Shown here piece after piece: positions 1-5,219 of a stretch of DNA of 10,191 bases. The notes beneath the pieces are model-generated. The model saw nothing but the letters and a program-made list of their open reading frames with translations, did no database searches and was not told where the DNA came from. Each line of letters begins with the position of its first letter. Within the stretch, counting starts at the first letter, position 1. Source of the DNA: Candidatus Woykebacteria bacterium GWB1_45_5 (GTDB lineage: Bacteria > Patescibacteriota > Microgenomatia > Woykebacterales > RBG-16-39-9b); assembly GCA_001816645.1 (NCBI GenBank), contig MHCO01000032.1, forward strand, positions 35,168 to 45,358, given 5' to 3'. The translations under genes were made by a program, and so were the position numbers.

Positions 1-1018
1 GTTTAAAATCCTCTTCCCCAGCTCCGGGTGCTATGTGGACCAAACCCGTTCCCTCACTTTCTGTTACTAGTTCTTCTGCTCCAACTACTTTGTGAGTGTA
101 TCCTGTTAGCTCCTTGCTAACTCGATTCAGATCATCGAATGGACCGTCGTATATTAAGCCTACTAAATCTTTTCCTTTAAGTTGTTTTTTGGCTTTCAAT
201 CCTAAGGCTTTAACTCTTTCCTTAATTACAATTAAATTATCTTCTGTTAGAACGTAGTTTTTCTCTGGATGAACCGCAACAGCCACGTTTCCTGGTATTG
301 TCCAAGGAGTAGTGGTCCAAACAAGAAGAGAGGCGACGGCAAAATCCCCCGATTTAATTGATAGTTTGAAATAAACCGATTTATGAGTTAATTCTTGGTA
401 TTCTTCGGTTAGAATCTCATGCTGGGAGATTGCAGTACCACAACGGGGACACCAAGGCACGGTGTCTCGGCCTTTATAAAGCCAGCCTTTTTCGAAAACT
501 TTCTTCAAGTAATGCCAAATGGCGTAGTTATTTCCATCTGAAGAGGTGTGGTAAGAGTCTTCCCAGTCCATAAAATAGCCTAGACGTTTGCTTTGTTCTG
601 TTTGAATATTCGAGTATTTTTTGACTCTTTCTTTACATAAATCGACGAACTTAGCAATACTTTCAGAGACTTTGCTAGGGACGAGATTTTCGATATCTTT
701 TTTGGTTTTTAAACCAAGTTCCCTTTCCACCTCAACCTCAACCCAAAGACCCTGCTCGTCGAAACCATTTTGAAATCTTTGAGCGTACCCTCTCATGTTA
801 AAAAACCGCTGCCAGAGATCTTTATACGTTCTTCCCCACGCATGATGAACGCCCATAGGACCGTTGGCAGTAATCGGACCGTCAAGAAATGAGAAGTGCT
901 TACTTGATTTCGAATTTCTGCTAAGATATTTCTTCAAAATACCCTTTTTCGACCAATGCTTTATTATTTCACGCTCAAGAGCGGGGAAATCTACCTTTGG
1001 CACAACTGGTTTAAACAT
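1..1018 (-). CDS. ileS: Isoleucyl-tRNA synthetase, N-terminal 339 codons (runs off left edge)
   Basis: Cytoplasmic class Ia synthetase that charges tRNA-Ile with isoleucine. The reverse strand reads open from ATG at 1018 to the window edge. The HIGH-motif region lies at residues 54-66 (PMGVHHAWGRTYK), followed by GFDEQGLWVEVEVE (85-98), a CPRCGTAIS zinc-type knuckle (190-198), and the CP1 editing domain with WTTTPWTIPGN (234-244) and GTGLVHIAPGAGEED (323-337). This motif set identifies IleRS rather than ValRS or LeuRS. The form with HHAWG and GLWVEVEVE is, from memory, the one common in CPR bacteria. The start is fixed by the family N-terminus (MFKPVVPKVDFPALE). No Shine-Dalgarno precedes it; a TATAAT lies 8 nt upstream of ATG and a better-spaced promoter lies about 50 nt upstream. 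The KMSKS half and the anticodon-binding domain lie outside the window. Confidence 0.96.
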   Translation of the reverse strand, partial: MFKPVVPKVDFPALEREIIKHWSKKGILKKYLSRNSKSSKHFSFLDGPITANGPMGVHHAWGRTYKDLWQRFFNMRGYAQRFQNGFDEQGLWVEVEVERELGLKTKKDIENLVPSKVSESIAKFVDLCKERVKKYSNIQTEQSKRLGYFMDWEDSYHTSSDGNNYAIWHYLKKVFEKGWLYKGRDTVPWCPRCGTAISQHEILTEEYQELTHKSVYFKLSIKSGDFAVASLLVWTTTPWTIPGNVAVAVHPEKNYVLTEDNLIVIKERVKALGLKAKKQLKGKDLVGLIYDGPFDDLNRVSKELTGYTHKVVGAEELVTESEGTGLVHIAPGAGEEDFK

Positions 1019-1026
1019 AAGGATCT

Positions 1027-1098
1027 ATTATATCTCGAAGAGAAACAATCATCGAGACCCTCGAAGATGATTATATCTTGTTAGAGAAACGATGGCGA
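1027..1098 (-). promoter_or_regulatory. Putative ileS promoter region with two TATAAT boxes
   Basis: Reading leftward, TCGCCA (1098-1093) is followed after 17 nt by a perfect TATAAT (1075-1070), predicting a start near 1063 and a leader of about 45 nt. A second perfect TATAAT (1032-1027) ends 8 nt before the ileS ATG but has no good -35; if used it would give a leaderless mRNA. Between them, TCTCGA (1033-1038) can pair with TCGAGA (1052-1057). No T-box specifier or antiterminator sequence was recognised. Confidence 0.45.
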
Positions 1099-1181
1099 GA
1101 TGTAATCTTGGGCAAAAGGAGGAGAAGGTTTGGGAAGAGACATTAAAATAATTTTTTGTCGGTCTTAATCTGATAATTCCT

Positions 1182-1253
1182 CCCCCGATTATATCGGGGG
1201 CATACCTACCTACTGGCAGGTAAGTTTAGCAACCAAGGGTAAAGCTGCTAAAC
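1182..1253. repeat. Cluster of three intergenic stem-loops downstream of the KGG gene
   Basis: Three adjacent hairpins separate ileS from the KGG-repeat gene. CCCCCGAT (1182-1189) pairs with ATCGGGGG (1193-1200) across a 3-nt loop. TACCTACC (1203-1210) pairs with GGCAGGTA (1215-1222); its one A/C mismatch becomes G-U on the minus strand. GTTTAGCA (1224-1231) pairs with TGCTAAAC (1246-1253). None is followed by a clear U-run, so they are weak terminators at best. GGCAGGTA recurs at 1769-1776 in another hairpin, so these look like members of a dispersed palindromic repeat family. Confidence 0.6.
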
Positions 1254-1274
1254 ACTAAAGTCAAATCTAACTTC

Positions 1275-1532
1275 CTAAAACTCAAACTCCATTTGTTTGC
1301 GGGCTCGGGTGCGGCCACCTTTCTTGCCGATTTCCGAGTAGAAGGTTGGTCCGTGCTTTTCTTTCACTACCTCCCCACCTTTCTCTCCAATCTTGGAGTA
1401 AAATTCGGGGCCGTAGGTTCTTTTTGTTGCTTGGCCACCTTTTCGGCCGATTTCCGAGTAGAAGGAAGGACCATACTTCTTCTTGACGGCAAAACCGCCT
1501 CGTCTTCCCGCTTCTTGCGTTGTCATCGCCAT
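1275..1532 (-). CDS. Small KGG-repeat (stress-induced/GsiB-like) protein
   Basis: An 85-residue, highly charged protein of three consecutive 20-residue repeats (residues 20-39, 40-59, 60-79). Each has the pattern (Y/H)GPxFYSxIGxKGG followed by about seven mostly polar residues, preceded by a half-unit ending GRRGG (9-13). This is the KGG-motif family of small hydrophilic stress proteins (GsiB-like; plant group-1 LEA proteins have a related motif). No signal peptide or membrane segment is visible, so it should be cytosolic. Its role is inferred from family only: desiccation/stress protection or nucleic-acid binding. The ATG at 1532 is the first possible start after an in-frame stop (1568-1566); an ATG two codons in is also possible. 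No Shine-Dalgarno lies next to the start, but a perfect one sits about 80 nt upstream behind a heptamer repeat array. Confidence 0.85.
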   Translation of the reverse strand: MAMTTQEAGRRGGFAVKKKYGPSFYSEIGRKGGQATKRTYGPEFYSKIGEKGGEVVKEKHGPTFYSEIGKKGGRTRARKQMEFEF

Positions 1533-1538
1533 AGCGAC

Positions 1539-1609
1539 AGAGAGCAGATAACAGATAGCAGAAAGCTAGGACTTACGATGCTTGCTGCTCACTGCTTGCT
1601 GCTGACTGA
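1539..1609. repeat. Inverted pair of degenerate heptamer arrays (CAGNNAR)
   Basis: On the + strand the left arm reads CAGATAA, CAGATAG, CAGAAAG. On the minus strand the right arm reads CAGCAAG, CAGTGAG, CAGCAAG. Both are period-7 repeats pointing towards each other around a short centre (1567-1579). The inner units fold: GCAGAAAGC (1558-1566) pairs with GCTTGCTGC (1580-1588) at 8 of 9 positions. The array lies between the Shine-Dalgarno and the start codon of the KGG gene and looks inserted. Confidence 0.7.
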
Positions 1610-1612
1610 TTT

Positions 1613-1623
1613 TCACCTCCTTT
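1613..1623 (-). promoter_or_regulatory. Perfect Shine-Dalgarno, displaced from its start codon
   Basis: The minus strand reads AAAGGAGGTGA, a full match to the 16S rRNA tail, within a CTTTCGAAAG palindrome. No ATG, GTG or TTG follows within the usual 5-10 nt; the next usable start is ATG 1532, about 80 nt on. It is the only strong Shine-Dalgarno noticed in the window. Confidence 0.75.
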
Positions 1624-1638
1624 CGAAAGCTGGATTTT

Positions 1639-1667
1639 AAAATACACCTGGTTTGCTTGGTTGTCAA
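1639..1667 (-). promoter_or_regulatory. Promoter of the KGG-repeat gene
   Basis: A perfect TTGACA (1667-1662) and TATTTT (1644-1639) are separated by 17 nt on the minus strand. The predicted start near 1632 lies just upstream of the Shine-Dalgarno at 1623, as expected for a short leader before the heptamer array intervened. Confidence 0.65.
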
Positions 1668-1860
1668 CCCCACTTCAGCAAGCTTCTGCGGGGTAGACAC
1701 CGCGAAACTTTAGTGAAGTGATATATAGCTTGGGGCAGGAAGTCCAACTTCCTAGCCAAGTCTACCTTGGCAGGTATGGATGAGTGTAAGATTGATAGAA
1801 TATCTTACAATAATACTGTAATAAAATGGTAGGGGATTTGTCAAGGGGTTACTTGATAAT
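1668..1860. other. Non-coding stretch with stem-loops, no gene seen
   Basis: No convincing reading frame. CACTTCA (1671-1677) pairs with TGAAGTG (1714-1720), enclosing GCGG/CCGC. A second hairpin has GCCAAG (1755-1760) pairing with CTTGGC (1766-1771), extended by CCT/AGG, and carries the GGCAGGTA motif also seen at 1215-1222. The rest is AT-rich. Confidence 0.5.
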
Positions 1861-1866
1861 TATAAA

Positions 1867-1894
1867 GAAAGCTCTGCCTTTCCGCAGAGCTTTC
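1867..1894 (-). terminator. Intrinsic terminator, minus orientation
   Basis: A perfect 11-bp stem, GAAAGCTCTGC (1867-1877) with GCAGAGCTTTC (1884-1894), encloses a 6-nt loop. On the minus strand it is followed by TTTATAATT, a modest U-tract; on the + strand CCCGTTG follows. It therefore ends leftward transcription, yet no minus-strand protein gene lies immediately upstream, which argues for an RNA gene. Confidence 0.6.
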
Positions 1895-2073
1895 CCGTTG
1901 TGTGTTACCCTCGTCACCCGCTTAAAATACGCCCGTTATGGCACTTAAACGGGCTTAACACACAACATAACTAACTAAATAAATTATAAACAGAAAAAGT
2001 AGAAACGCAACAATCAACCAGGCTTGTCTTGTCACCCCTAAGATTAAAATTGGCCCTTGCAGAATGTTGCGTT
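1867..2073 (-). ncRNA. Candidate structured RNA with two related 70-nt domains
   Basis: Two elements of exactly 70 nt lie in tandem. Domain 1 (2073-2004) is closed by AACGCAACA/TGTTGCGTT. Domain 2 (1966-1897) is closed by an 11-bp stem, GTTGTGTGTTA/TAACACACAAC. Their interiors share the order GGGC, ATTTTAA, GGGTGAC, AG. Domain 2 can fold its CCCGUU segment in two exclusive ways: a local 7-bp hairpin (1931-1937 with 1948-1954) or a 9-bp stem (1945-1953 with 1917-1925). The second is complete only on the minus strand, where a G-U replaces an A/C mismatch. A minus-strand TATAAT (2084-2079) predicts a start near 2073, and the 1867-1894 terminator closes it. I do not recognise a known RNA family; cis-regulator, sRNA and mobile palindrome remain possible. 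Confidence 0.5.
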
Positions 2074-2086
2074 GTTATATTATATT
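2057..2086 (+). promoter_or_regulatory. Possible promoter of the HspR-like gene
   Basis: TTGCAG (2057-2062) and TATATT (2081-2086) are separated by 18 nt, giving a start about 20 nt before the ATG at 2111. It overlaps, on the other strand, the predicted promoter of the candidate RNA (TATAAT 2084-2079), so the two units would be divergent and perhaps mutually exclusive. No Shine-Dalgarno precedes 2111. Confidence 0.35.
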
Positions 2087-2110
2087 GTAGTATTGATTAA
2101 AGATTTACTT

Positions 2111-2422
2111 ATGAAATCAGACGATTCCAAACCATTATTTACCCTCTCTGTCGCCGCTGAAATTATGGGGGTCCACCCTCGAACTTTGATGATTTATGAA
2201 AATGAAGGCCTAGTTGTCCCTGCTCGAACAAAGACAAACCGGCGAAGATATTCCCAAAAGGATATCAAGAAGCTCCAATTCATTCGCTATCTAACCAATA
2301 AGAAGGGGGTAAACCTGGCAGGGGTAGCAGCCATATTAAAACTCCTCTCCCTTGCTGAAAAAAATCGCTTCGACCTCCAAAAACCTACTTTCCCCGACTT
2401 CACTGAAACCAGTATAGTGTAA
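2111..2422 (+). CDS. HspR-like MerR-family transcriptional repressor
   Basis: A 103-residue DNA-binding protein. Residues 10-50 form the MerR winged helix-turn-helix (FTLSVAAEIMGVHPRTLMIYE, then the wing NRRRYSQKDIKKL). VNLAGVAAIL (68-77) is the hallmark of the HspR branch, whose members repress dnaK/clpB-type heat-shock operons through HAIR palindromes with DnaK as co-repressor. The C-terminal tail is short, so the long dimerising coiled coil and effector domain of classic MerR proteins are missing. I chose ATG 2111 over an in-frame TTG at 2057 because the upstream 18 codons are hydrophobic, unlike the family, and overlap the structured element at 2004-2073. A HAIR-like site lies 80 nt past its stop. 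No chaperone gene is in the window, so its targets are not shown. Confidence 0.85.
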   Translation: MKSDDSKPLFTLSVAAEIMGVHPRTLMIYENEGLVVPARTKTNRRRYSQKDIKKLQFIRYLTNKKGVNLAGVAAILKLLSLAEKNRFDLQKPTFPDFTETSIV

Positions 2423-2459
2423 AATAAACTGTCTTGCCAGTAAAAATGATGCTTGCTTG

Positions 2460-2488
2460 TTGACACTTACGTTTGTTTCTGATAACAA
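2460..2488 (+). promoter_or_regulatory. Possible promoter downstream of the HspR-like gene
   Basis: A perfect TTGACA (2460-2465) is followed at 17 nt by TAACAA (2483-2488), or at 15 nt by GATAAC (2481-2486). The -35 is strong and the -10 mediocre. It would start an RNA near 2494 ending at the terminator 2556-2596. Confidence 0.4.
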
Positions 2489-2501
2489 TATTGTGCCATT
2501 T

Positions 2502-2521
2502 CGTGAGTCTTAAAACTCAAA
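2502..2521. promoter_or_regulatory. HAIR-like palindrome (putative HspR operator)
   Basis: CGTGAGT, 6 nt, ACTCAAA. Each half differs by one base from the HAIR consensus CTTGAGT-N7-ACTCAAG, and the spacer is one base short. It lies just downstream of the HspR-like gene and of a TTGACA promoter, so autoregulation or control of the small transcript is possible. It may instead be only an RNA hairpin. Confidence 0.35.
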
Positions 2522-2555
2522 GAATGTGCATAAGTTAGCTTCAACTTAATACCCC

Positions 2556-2596
2556 GAACTCCCTGTGTTGCCCTCCGCAGGGAGTTCTTTTTTTTT
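2556..2596 (+). terminator. Rho-independent terminator
   Basis: GAACTCCCTG (2556-2565) pairs perfectly with CAGGGAGTTC (2578-2587), followed by nine T residues (2588-2596). It ends + strand transcription from the HspR-like gene just before the convergent pyrG stop at 2602. Confidence 0.95.
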
Positions 2597-2601
2597 CAGG
2601 T

Positions 2602-4236
2602 TTACTTTTTTAAACACGCTTCAACAAAAGACAAATAAAGTGGGTGCGGACGCAAAGGTCGGGATTTAAATTCGGGGTGAAACTGGGTACCAACAAAGAA
2701 TGGGTGGTTGGGTAATTCGATCATTTCAACCAATTTACCGTTTAGGCTCGTACCGGAAACAACCAAACCTGCTTTCTCCAATGTTTCGCGGTAATGATTG
2801 TTTAATTCATAACGGTGACGATGACGCTCGTAAACCTCGTTTCGGCCATAGGCTCGTTTGGCTTCTGTTTCTGCCGCTAATTTACAAGGAAATGCCCCTA
2901 GTCGCATTGTCCCGCCATATTCCCGCCCAATTAAAAGCTTTTCCTGCTCCGGCATAATATGAATCACCGGATGCGGCGTTTTGGGATCGATTTCGGTGGT
3001 ATGTGCTTTTTCCAATTTGGCTACATGGCGGGCGAACTCTACTGTCGCCAGCTGCATACCATAACACAAACCTAGATAAGGTTTCTTACTCTCTCTGGCA
3101 AATTTTATGGATTTGATGATTCCCTCTATACCCCGGCCGCCAAAGCCACCTGGTACAACAATCCCGTCCATTTCACGAAGAACCTCTTCAACGCTTTTTC
3201 CTTTCTCAAATTCATCACTGTCAATCCAAAAAAGTCTCGGTTTGGCTTTATGACGCCAGGAGGCATGCTTTATCGCTTCTATCACGGAGACATAAACATC
3301 CTCTAGTTGGAAATCACCAGTGGAAAAGTATTTACCGACAACAGCGATTTTGAGTTCTTTTTTCGCTTTCTCGATGTCCAAAACTAAATTTCGCCACTCC
3401 CCTAAGTTCTTTTTTCCCAGAGGCAACCCAAATTTGGCCAATACCTTTTCACCAACACTCTGGCCGTCCAAAACCTGCGGTACTCGATAAATTGTATCGA
3501 CATCTGGGTTGGAAATTACATCATCACCGGCAACATTGCAAAAAAGCGCTAAACGCTCCTTACGTCGAGCATCCATCGGCAGTTCACTTCTTCCAATAAT
3601 GAAATCAGGCTGTATTCCTAAAGAATTCAAGGCGCGAACCGATTGTTGGACTGGCTTGGATTTCATCTCGCCAAGGTGGCTAGGAATGGGTAAGTAAGCC
3701 ACATGAACGTGCTTGGTTGAACCAGGATTTTTTAGCTCCATTATTCTCGTTGCTTCGAAAAAGAGCATGTTTTGGTATTCGCCAACCGTACCGCCGAGTT
3801 CAATAATGACAAAATCCGGCTCGCTGGCTTTTCCGGCTTCTTTTATCCGGCGAATAATCTCATCAGTGACATGGGGGATCGCCTCGACATCTTCCCCGTC
3901 GTACTCAAAAGCTCTCTCTTTCTTGATTACTTCCTGATAAACCTGGCCGGTGGTAATGTAGTTCGCGGCTGATAAAGATAAATCCAAAAACCGCTCATAG
4001 TGGCCAAGGTCTTGGTCAGTCTCAATCCCATCGTCAGTCACAAAAACTTCACCATGTTCTTGAGGTCTAATAGTACCAGCATCAACATTTAGGTACATAT
4101 CGATTTTGACTGGGGAAACCTTGAAGCCCTTTGATTGAAGGATAGTGGCAAGTGAGGCGGCAGTAATTCCCTTCCCGATCCCGGAAATCACACCACCAGA
4201 AACAAAGATGTATCTTGTACCTACCCTTTTCACCAT
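2602..4236 (-). CDS. pyrG: CTP synthase (glutamine hydrolysing)
   Basis: Converts UTP, ATP and glutamine to CTP, the last step of pyrimidine nucleotide synthesis; cytosolic. The 544 residues match the family length. The N-terminal synthase domain has the GGVISGIGKG P-loop (14-23), HGEVFVTDDG (61-70) and ETDQDLGHYERF (72-83). The C-terminal class I glutaminase domain has PGGFGGRG (362-369), the nucleophile Cys391 in LGLCYGMQ, and His520/Glu522 in TQFHPEF, so the catalytic triad is intact. Small variants are DMYLNVDAGT where DPYLNVDPGT is usual, and CYGMQ for CLGMQ. ATG 4236 (MVKRVGTRYIFVSGG) is chosen because an upstream in-frame ATG at 4467 would add 77 residues encoded by the leader terminator and the end of the preceding gene. 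There is no Shine-Dalgarno. Transcription probably starts at 4350. Confidence 0.97.
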   Translation of the reverse strand: MVKRVGTRYIFVSGGVISGIGKGITAASLATILQSKGFKVSPVKIDMYLNVDAGTIRPQEHGEVFVTDDGIETDQDLGHYERFLDLSLSAANYITTGQVYQEVIKKERAFEYDGEDVEAIPHVTDEIIRRIKEAGKASEPDFVIIELGGTVGEYQNMLFFEATRIMELKNPGSTKHVHVAYLPIPSHLGEMKSKPVQQSVRALNSLGIQPDFIIGRSELPMDARRKERLALFCNVAGDDVISNPDVDTIYRVPQVLDGQSVGEKVLAKFGLPLGKKNLGEWRNLVLDIEKAKKELKIAVVGKYFSTGDFQLEDVYVSVIEAIKHASWRHKAKPRLFWIDSDEFEKGKSVEEVLREMDGIVVPGGFGGRGIEGIIKSIKFARESKKPYLGLCYGMQLATVEFARHVAKLEKAHTTEIDPKTPHPVIHIMPEQEKLLIGREYGGTMRLGAFPCKLAAETEAKRAYGRNEVYERHRHRYELNNHYRETLEKAGLVVSGTSLNGKLVEMIELPNHPFFVGTQFHPEFKSRPLRPHPLYLSFVEACLKK

Positions 4237-4250
4237 ATAGATCGCTTCGT

Positions 4251-4314
4251 AATTCAGAATTTCGCTTCGCTCAATTCTTAAGTACTCTCGCGCTCTGCGA
4301 CCACTTCGTGGACT
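4251..4314 (-). other. Palindromic part of the pyrG leader
   Basis: Downstream of the leader terminator, CCAC/GTGG (4301-4311) and AGAATT/AATTCT (4256-4278) form small hairpins with GAAGCG-type loops. Such GCGAAGC palindromes recur three times here. They may be repeat-family debris rather than regulation. Confidence 0.4.
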
Positions 4315-4350
4315 AAAAAAAGCCCCTGGGGTTAGCTCTTTTTGGGGCCC
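4315..4350 (-). terminator. pyrG leader attenuator
   Basis: The predicted transcript begins GGGCCCC (4350-4344). Its GCCCC (4348-4344) pairs with GGGGC (4326-4322), extended by two G-U pairs, followed by U residues to 4315. A free CCCC (4331-4328) lies in the loop. This resembles the Gram-positive pyrG mechanism, in which low CTP stalls polymerase after GGG, extra G residues are added, and the G-run pairs with a C-rich leader segment to block termination. Confidence 0.6.
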
Positions 4351-4356
4351 ACCATA

Positions 4357-4386
4357 ACTATATATTTTCCACCGTTTGCTTGTCAA
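4357..4386 (-). promoter_or_regulatory. pyrG promoter
   Basis: A perfect TTGACA (4386-4381) and TATAGT (4362-4357) are separated by 18 nt; TATATA (4364-4359) is an alternative at 16 nt. Six nt after TATAGT comes the GGG at 4350, the likely start. The -35 lies 10 nt past the stop of the preceding gene, in sequence shared with 7496-7522. Confidence 0.75.
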
Positions 4387-4396
4387 TAAGGGATTT

Positions 4397-5092
4397 TCAG
4401 AGGAATTTGAAGGTTGAAAGCATAAGATCTGAAATGTTTTTGTATTCTGCAGCTCTATCACCAACACAGGTTATATAGATCTTGATCATTTGATCGCTAT
4501 TCTTGGAAGATAAGTAGAGTAGGGTATACTCCCCCATGACACCCTTCATATCAGCTTCATAACTCTCTTTATTGTCAATAGTAGATTTCTTAAAAGACAG
4601 GCGGCTTTCCCACGTAGGATCTTGTACTGCAGCCATACTGTTCTGATCGGCAAAATCTCTCAAATTTAATTGATTTGGATTTTCAACTGTCGCAATCACT
4701 ACTCTCATAGCATCACTTAACTGCGTATTCGGTCCTTGTTTTGGACCCCAAATATCAAATTGAACCGCTTCTACACCTAGTGGCCCCATGCGGTTTTTCG
4801 CTACCTCACTCCCTGCTTCTATCTTAGCCTCCACTGGGTACTTTATCTGAAATCCAATCGATCCGCTAGTGTAGTTTTTCCAATCCGCTATCACGTCTTT
4901 TTGGGTGGATGGGGTAGCAGGGTTGGCGGATGTAGTTGCTTGCTTTGTAGTTGTCGTGGGAGAAACTGGTTCTCGGATAAGGAAGTACCAAAATAAAAAG
5001 CCGCCTATTACCCCAGCGACTAGGAGAATTATTAAAACCGTCCAAATTACTTTTGACCAGGAAACGTCTATCGATGATTTTAGTTCAGGCAT
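4397..5092 (-). CDS. Single-pass membrane protein with PsbP-like extracytoplasmic domain (array gene A)
   Basis: A 231-residue protein: short N-terminus (MPELKSSIDVSWSK), membrane helix 15-38, Thr/Ser/Pro/Ala-rich linker 43-64, then a globular domain outside the membrane. WKNYTSGSIGFQIKYP (71-86) and the ending MLSTFKFL are typical of the PsbP-like fold common in exported CPR proteins. Ligand and role are unknown. Residues 1-66 are nearly the same as in gene C (5932-6573), whereas the ectodomains differ, so the anchor was duplicated and the exported part diverged or was exchanged. The start is fixed by the conserved MPE and by a promoter whose -10 ends 7 nt before ATG; there is no Shine-Dalgarno, so a leaderless mRNA is predicted. 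The stop is followed within 10 nt by the pyrG -35. Confidence 0.88.
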   Translation of the reverse strand: MPELKSSIDVSWSKVIWTVLIILLVAGVIGGFLFWYFLIREPVSPTTTTKQATTSANPATPSTQKDVIADWKNYTSGSIGFQIKYPVEAKIEAGSEVAKNRMGPLGVEAVQFDIWGPKQGPNTQLSDAMRVVIATVENPNQLNLRDFADQNSMAAVQDPTWESRLSFKKSTIDNKESYEADMKGVMGEYTLLYLSSKNSDQMIKIYITCVGDRAAEYKNISDLMLSTFKFL

Positions 5093-5099
5093 TGATTTA

Positions 5100-5129
5100 A
5101 TTGTAAATTAAGAGGAATAAAGAAGTCAA
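5100..5129 (-). promoter_or_regulatory. Cassette promoter of gene A, predicted leaderless
   Basis: TTGACT (5129-5124), 18 nt, TACAAT (5105-5100), then 7 nt to ATG 5092. The start of transcription should coincide with the A of ATG. Spacing to ATG is the same in all four copies. Confidence 0.7.
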
Positions 5130-5130
5130 A

Positions 5131-5214
5131 TTAGCGTTGCCGCATAAATGCAGGTATATCAAACTCGTCGGTTTCTTTGTCTTCGGCTTGCCCATTGCCC
5201 TCTTCAGAACTCCT
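5131..5214 (-). pseudogene. ftsZ 3'-end remnant, copy 1
   Basis: In frame it encodes 27 residues and a stop: an acidic linker end, then DEFDIPAFMRQR, the conserved FtsZ C-terminal peptide that binds FtsA/SepF-type partners. No start codon or FtsZ core precedes it, so it is a fragment, not a gene. The stop is TAA. Confidence 0.85.
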
Positions 5215-5219
5215 GATAG

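Larger units (their letters stand above)
2494..2596 (+). ncRNA. Candidate ~100-nt small RNA or structured 3' UTR
   Basis: Between a TTGACA promoter and a strong terminator lie three successive hairpins: TGAGT/ACTCA (2504-2519), TAAGTT/AACTTA (2531-2548) and the terminator stem (2556-2587). No start codon opens a meaningful frame. It may equally be the 3' UTR of the upstream regulator gene. Confidence 0.3.

Noticed and set aside
1019-1100. T-box leader for ileS
   Set aside because: A hairpin is present, but there is no antiterminator bulge sequence, no specifier loop and no terminator.
1293-1640. Plus-strand open frame of 115 codons over the KGG gene
   Set aside because: It is the antisense shadow of the 20-residue repeats and runs through the heptamer array; no family resemblance.
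1897-1966. Twister-type ribozyme
   Set aside because: TAAGCCC and GAGGG occur, but the full order of conserved loops and pseudoknots could not be matched, and domain 1 lacks them.
1897-2073. Integron attC sites
   Set aside because: The inverted ends suggested it, but the GTTRRRY/RYYYAAC core pair is not present in the right places and no integrase or cassette genes are seen.
2057-2110. TTG start giving the HspR-like protein 18 extra residues
   Set aside because: The added stretch is hydrophobic, unlike the family, and overlaps a structured element and the likely promoter; ATG 2111 fits better.
4237-4467. Upstream ATG extending CTP synthase by 77 residues
   Set aside because: The extension is encoded by the end of gene A, the promoter and the leader terminator; homologues begin at MVKR-like sequence.
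5131-5214. A translated mini-protein carrying the FtsZ tail
   Set aside because: No start codon lies in that frame near the tail, and copies differ in upstream stops; a remnant is more likely.
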